From positions 1 to 17,227 of the forward strand of contig JAAZOO010000141.1 of assembly GCA_012797715.1 (NCBI GenBank): a stretch of 17,227 nt of DNA, read 5' to 3'. The position numbers and the translations under genes were made by a program. The notes beneath the pieces are model-generated. The model was not told the DNA's origin and did no database searches. It saw only the letters and a program-made list of their open reading frames with translations. This document shows, in pieces, positions 13,983 through 17,227 of the stretch (position 1 is the first letter of the stretch; each line of letters opens with the position of its first letter). Source of the DNA: Geobacteraceae bacterium. Its GTDB lineage: Bacteria; Desulfobacterota; Desulfuromonadia; Geobacterales; Geobacteraceae.

Positions 13983-15587
13983 ATGAAGATTCGTTCGCAG
14001 TTCATTCTGGCAAACGTGGCGATAGTCGCCGCAGCCCTGGCAGTCACCGCCACGGTATTTCTCGGCGAGTTTCGCAGCGTCCTGAGCGAGCAGGCGCTGG
14101 AGTCCCAGGAAACGCGGCTCCGGACGTTCCGCGAACTGTTACAGAGACACGGCACCGTTTTCAGCGTCAGGGATGGGAAGCTGTTTGTGGGGGATCACGC
14201 CTTGAACGGAGATTTCTCCATCCCCGACAGGCTGAAAGAACTCTGCGGCGGTACGGCGACGATTTTCATGGGTGACGAAAGGATATCCACCAATGTCCTG
14301 AAAGACAACGGCAGCCGGGCAATAGGCACGAAGCTGACGGGACCCGCCCATGACGTCCTTTTCAGGGAGGGGAAGCCGTACCGTGGAGAGGCGGATATCT
14401 TAGGGACAACCTACTTTACCGCCTACGACCCCATCAAGGATGCCTCGGGAAAGATCATCGGCGCGCTCTATACCGGCGTGAAAAAGAGTATATTTCTGGG
14501 TTCCTACGACAAGCTGCGGTTTGTCTCCATTCTCCTCACGGTCGGCATCCTTCTCCTTTCCATCGCAACAAACTGGTTCATCATTCGCCGCCTCTTTGCC
14601 CCTCTCAACAGGATGCATGACGTGATGCTGGTGGCGGAGAGGGACGGGGACCTGACCCAACGCCTGACCTACCTGAAGGACAATGAAGTGGGAGAGATGT
14701 GCGGTTCCTTTAACAGCTTTCTGGAAAAACTTTCGAGCATTATTTCCCTCATGGCCCAATCGGCGAGCAGCGTGGCCGCCGCTTCCTCTCAGGTGCTTGC
14801 GTCTTCCGAAATGATGGCGACGAATGCGGAGGAGCTTGCGGCGCAGGCCGCCACTGTGGCGGTAGCCAGTGAGCAGATGGCGGCTACGGCAAACGAGGTG
14901 GCCGGCAATTGTTCCCAGGCCGCTCAGAGTTCCCGGCAGGCCAATGATTCCGCAGAGAGCGGTTCCCAGGTCGTGGAAAGCACCATGTCGGCGATCAACC
15001 GCATTTCCCACGGCGTCAGGGAAACGGCCCGGAATATTGAAAGCCTGGGAAATCGTGCCGAAGCGATAGGCGCCATTGTCGAGACAATCGAGGAGATAGC
15101 CGATCAGACCAATCTTCTGGCCCTGAATGCGGCAATCGAAGCGGCTCGGGCCGGCGAGCAGGGAAGGGGGTTCGCCGTTGTGGCCGACGAGGTGCGCGCC
15201 CTGGCGGAGCGAACAACCAAGGCAACCAAGGAGATAGCCGACACCATCAAATTCATCCAGGCGGAAACGCGAAACGCGGTGAATCTCATGCAGGAAGAAG
15301 TGCGGGAAGCGGAGCACGGGGCAACAGAAGCAACAAAGTCCGGAGATGCGTTGAAGGATATTCTGGAGCAGATTCAATCCGTAAGCATGCAGGTGAATCA
15401 GATTGCAACGGCCACCGAACAACAGACCGCCACCACCGGAGAGATCACCAGCAATATCCAGCAGATCACGGATGTTGTTCATGAGACCGCCAAGGGCGCC
15501 CACGAATCGGCCGGGGCAGCGGGCCAGCTTGCGGACATGGCGCGGGAATTGCAAAATATCGTGCTGCAGTTCAAGGTCGCCGTGTGA
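13983..15587 (+). CDS. Methyl-accepting chemotaxis protein with single-Cache-like sensor domain
   Basis: Inner-membrane chemoreceptor, 534 residues. The first transmembrane helix (about 7-28) is followed by a periplasmic domain (about 32-175). This has single-Cache features, notably DGKLFVGDHALNGDF, GTATIFMGDERISTNV and the closing GKIIGALYTGVKKSIF. A second helix (about 181-200) and a HAMP domain (about 200-253) lead to the long cytoplasmic coiled coil. The conserved hairpin tip that contacts CheA and CheW, EIADQTNLLALNAAIEAARA plus GEQGRGFAVVADEVR, lies at about 371-405. There is no C-terminal pentapeptide tether for CheR/CheB; the protein ends LQFKVAV. ATG 13983 follows GGGAGGAG. No other che genes are in the window, so this is an outlying receptor. 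The ligand is probably a small organic acid or similar, which is not determined. Confidence 0.94.
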   Translation: MKIRSQFILANVAIVAAALAVTATVFLGEFRSVLSEQALESQETRLRTFRELLQRHGTVFSVRDGKLFVGDHALNGDFSIPDRLKELCGGTATIFMGDERISTNVLKDNGSRAIGTKLTGPAHDVLFREGKPYRGEADILGTTYFTAYDPIKDASGKIIGALYTGVKKSIFLGSYDKLRFVSILLTVGILLLSIATNWFIIRRLFAPLNRMHDVMLVAERDGDLTQRLTYLKDNEVGEMCGSFNSFLEKLSSIISLMAQSASSVAAASSQVLASSEMMATNAEELAAQAATVAVASEQMAATANEVAGNCSQAAQSSRQANDSAESGSQVVESTMSAINRISHGVRETARNIESLGNRAEAIGAIVETIEEIADQTNLLALNAAIEAARAGEQGRGFAVVADEVRALAERTTKATKEIADTIKFIQAETRNAVNLMQEEVREAEHGATEATKSGDALKDILEQIQSVSMQVNQIATATEQQTATTGEITSNIQQITDVVHETAKGAHESAGAAGQLADMARELQNIVLQFKVAV

Positions 15588-15674
15588 GGGGATAGGGCTC
15601 GGACAGTATCGGTGTCATGGTGAAGGCCCGCCGAGTCATCCCCGGAACACGCAGAAATGGATTACGGGAGTACA

Positions 15675-17227
15675 ATGAACGTCACGTGGAATCTCGCAGC
15701 AAAAACAACAGCGGTATACCTCACGGTATCCTCCGCATGGGTGTATTGTACCGACAGAATTCTACAAAGATTCGCCACATCCCCCGATGAAATCACCACC
15801 CTTGCCACGTATAAGGGGCTGTTGTTTGTTATCCTGTCCTCGGGATTGCTCTACCTGCTGGTTGCCGCTTTTACCAGAAAGCAGTGTACCCGTTGCCATG
15901 CCATCCAGGAGTCGGTGAACGATGCAATCCTCATCTTTGACTCCGAAACCGGGACTGTCGCTGAGGCGAACCGGAAGGCATGTGAAATTTTCGGAGCGGA
16001 AGGGGTGGAGTATTTTCAGGATTCGCCCCATCAGTCCGCGGACGGTGCGCAGGACATCCGGTCTGCCGCCCGTGAATGGTTCGACAGGTTTCCGGCCGGT
16101 GAGCCGCAGCGCTTCGAATGGCAGACCGTATCCAGGAACGGAGCGCTCCTCTGGCTGGACGTCACCCTGAAGAAAGCGCTGATGAACGGCACGGAAAGAA
16201 AGATTGCCGTAGCGCGCGACATTACGGCGCGCAAACGGGCCGAGAAGGCGCTGCATGAAACAAACCGCACACTCAGGATGCTGCTGAAGTGCAACGAGGT
16301 GCTGATCCGTGCTGCAAAAGAATCGGAACTGCTCCAGGATATCTGCGCAATCCTCGTGGCGGAGGGTGGATACCGGTGCGCGTGGGTCGGGCTTGCGGAA
16401 AATGATATCACAGGAAGCATCCGCCCGGCGGCGCAGGCGGGGTTTCCCCCGCACTGCGACGCTCTGGCGGATATCACCGGAAATACCGGCGAAAGGGGAC
16501 AGGGACCGACGGGAACCGCGGTTCGAACCGGATCGCCCTGCCTTGTGCGGGATGTGAGAACGGACCCCCGCTACGCGCCGTGGCGGGAAGCAGCCCGCGC
16601 AACCGGTTACCTGTCATCCGTATCGGTCCCTCTGGTTTTCTCGGGCAGGATACTTGGAGCTCTTACGGTGGGCGCGTCCGAGACGGACGCCTTTGACGAC
16701 GAAAAAATCAATCTCATGAACCAGTTGGCAGGGGATATTGCCTACGGCATCATGTCCCTGCGGACCGCCGCCGAGCAGAGACGAATCGAAGGGGAGCTGA
16801 TCATCAGTGAAAGGAATCTCGCGGAAGCACAGACGATAGCCATGCTCGGCAGCTGGGAATATGACATGGAAAAGGATGTTGAGCGGCGTTCGGACGAGTT
16901 TTTCCGGATACTGGGAATTCCTCCGGTCCCGGGCGGCCGGGCCGATGACTCCCTGTTCCAGTACATTCACCCGGATGACAAAGATTTTGTCATGAAAAAT
17001 ATCGTGGACACGCTTGAGAACGGGAAACCGTACGATGTGGAATACCGCATCATCAGACCCGACGGCGCAGTGCGTGTTCTCCATGCCCGTGGGAAAACCC
17101 TGGAGAATGCCGAAGGGAAGAAGAGCCGTTTTCTTGGTACTGCTCTGGATATCACCGAACGCAAGCGGATGGAAGACGCCCTCCGCGAGAGCGAACTCCG
17201 TTTCAGGTCACTGGTGGAGGCAACAAC
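15675..17227 (+). CDS. Multi-domain membrane sensor protein (PAS-GAF-PAS), 3'-truncated by the window edge
   Basis: An uninterrupted frame of 517 codons runs from ATG 15675 (CGGGAG four bases upstream) off the end of the window. The first 70 residues form a two-helix membrane anchor (about 9-26 and 48-67, with ATYKGLLFVILSSGLLYLL) of a type common at the front of sensor kinases. Then come a PAS domain (about 75-190, ending VARDITARKRAEKAL), a GAF domain (about 200-365, with GYRCAWVGLAEND and VPLVFSGRILGALTV) and a second PAS/PAC (about 380-502; MLGSWEYDMEKD, YIHPDDKDFV, ALDITERKRME). The last residues, SELRFRSLVEAT, open a third PAS. The output domain is outside the window; a histidine kinase is most likely, a GGDEF/EAL protein possible. 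It follows the mcp gene by 87 bp. Confidence 0.88.
   Translation, partial: MNVTWNLAAKTTAVYLTVSSAWVYCTDRILQRFATSPDEITTLATYKGLLFVILSSGLLYLLVAAFTRKQCTRCHAIQESVNDAILIFDSETGTVAEANRKACEIFGAEGVEYFQDSPHQSADGAQDIRSAAREWFDRFPAGEPQRFEWQTVSRNGALLWLDVTLKKALMNGTERKIAVARDITARKRAEKALHETNRTLRMLLKCNEVLIRAAKESELLQDICAILVAEGGYRCAWVGLAENDITGSIRPAAQAGFPPHCDALADITGNTGERGQGPTGTAVRTGSPCLVRDVRTDPRYAPWREAARATGYLSSVSVPLVFSGRILGALTVGASETDAFDDEKINLMNQLAGDIAYGIMSLRTAAEQRRIEGELIISERNLAEAQTIAMLGSWEYDMEKDVERRSDEFFRILGIPPVPGGRADDSLFQYIHPDDKDFVMKNIVDTLENGKPYDVEYRIIRPDGAVRVLHARGKTLENAEGKKSRFLGTALDITERKRMEDALRESELRFRSLVEAT

Noticed and set aside
14400..15554. 384-codon antisense frame opposite the chemoreceptor
   Set aside because: The plus-strand frame has the invariant chemoreceptor hairpin, and the antisense product has no recognisable feature.
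15885..15899. CxxCH (CTRCH) motif in the PAS-GAF sensor, resembling a c-type heme attachment site
   Set aside because: It directly follows the second membrane helix, so the expected two-helix topology puts it in the cytoplasm, where c-type heme is not attached. A single motif can also arise by chance.

Overview
This is a 17.2 kb chromosomal stretch from a GC-rich Gram-negative bacterium. The best guess is a Desulfuromonadales/Geobacter-like deltaproteobacterium (Desulfobacterota). The reasons are the dense set of chemosensory and two-component genes, a sigma-54 type promoter on the ammonium transporter, an MlaF-type ATPase, and a very long DHH-CBS-CBS-nucleotidyltransferase fusion of the kind known from deltaproteobacteria and Aquificae. 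This taxonomic call is an inference, because no rRNA or other marker gene is present. There is no IS element, phage gene, CRISPR array or tRNA.

Region 1 (1-4093) holds housekeeping genes. A 5'-truncated murJ (lipid II flippase) faces a convergent mazG (NTP pyrophosphohydrolase). The 322 bp between them contains a tight, regularly spaced cluster of DnaA-box-like 9-mers beside an A/T-rich stretch, which could be a replication-origin element or a DnaA-binding locus. Next comes amt (ammonium channel, minus strand), with a perfect 16-bp stem downstream and a good -24/-12 (sigma-54) promoter upstream.

Region 2 (about 4179-10608) is a plus-strand run that starts at a sigma-70-like promoter back-to-back with the amt promoter. 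It encodes a complete zinc-dependent AcuC/histone-deacetylase-family deacylase and, overlapping it by 8 bp, a protein with a GNAT-like acyltransferase signature. A tiny one-helix membrane protein and an MlaF-like ABC ATPase without its usual MlaE/MlaD partners follow, then a stand-alone receiver domain and the 882-residue tRNA nucleotidyltransferase fusion. The deacylase/acetyltransferase-like pair suggests a reversible protein-acylation module.

Region 3 (10653-17227) is sensory. A membrane hybrid of periplasmic solute-binding domain, two PAS domains and a NarL-type histidine kinase is translationally coupled to its LuxR/NarL-type response regulator. A methyl-accepting chemotaxis protein with a periplasmic Cache-like domain follows, preceded by a conspicuous palindrome. 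Last is a PAS-GAF-PAS sensor protein that runs off the end of the window.
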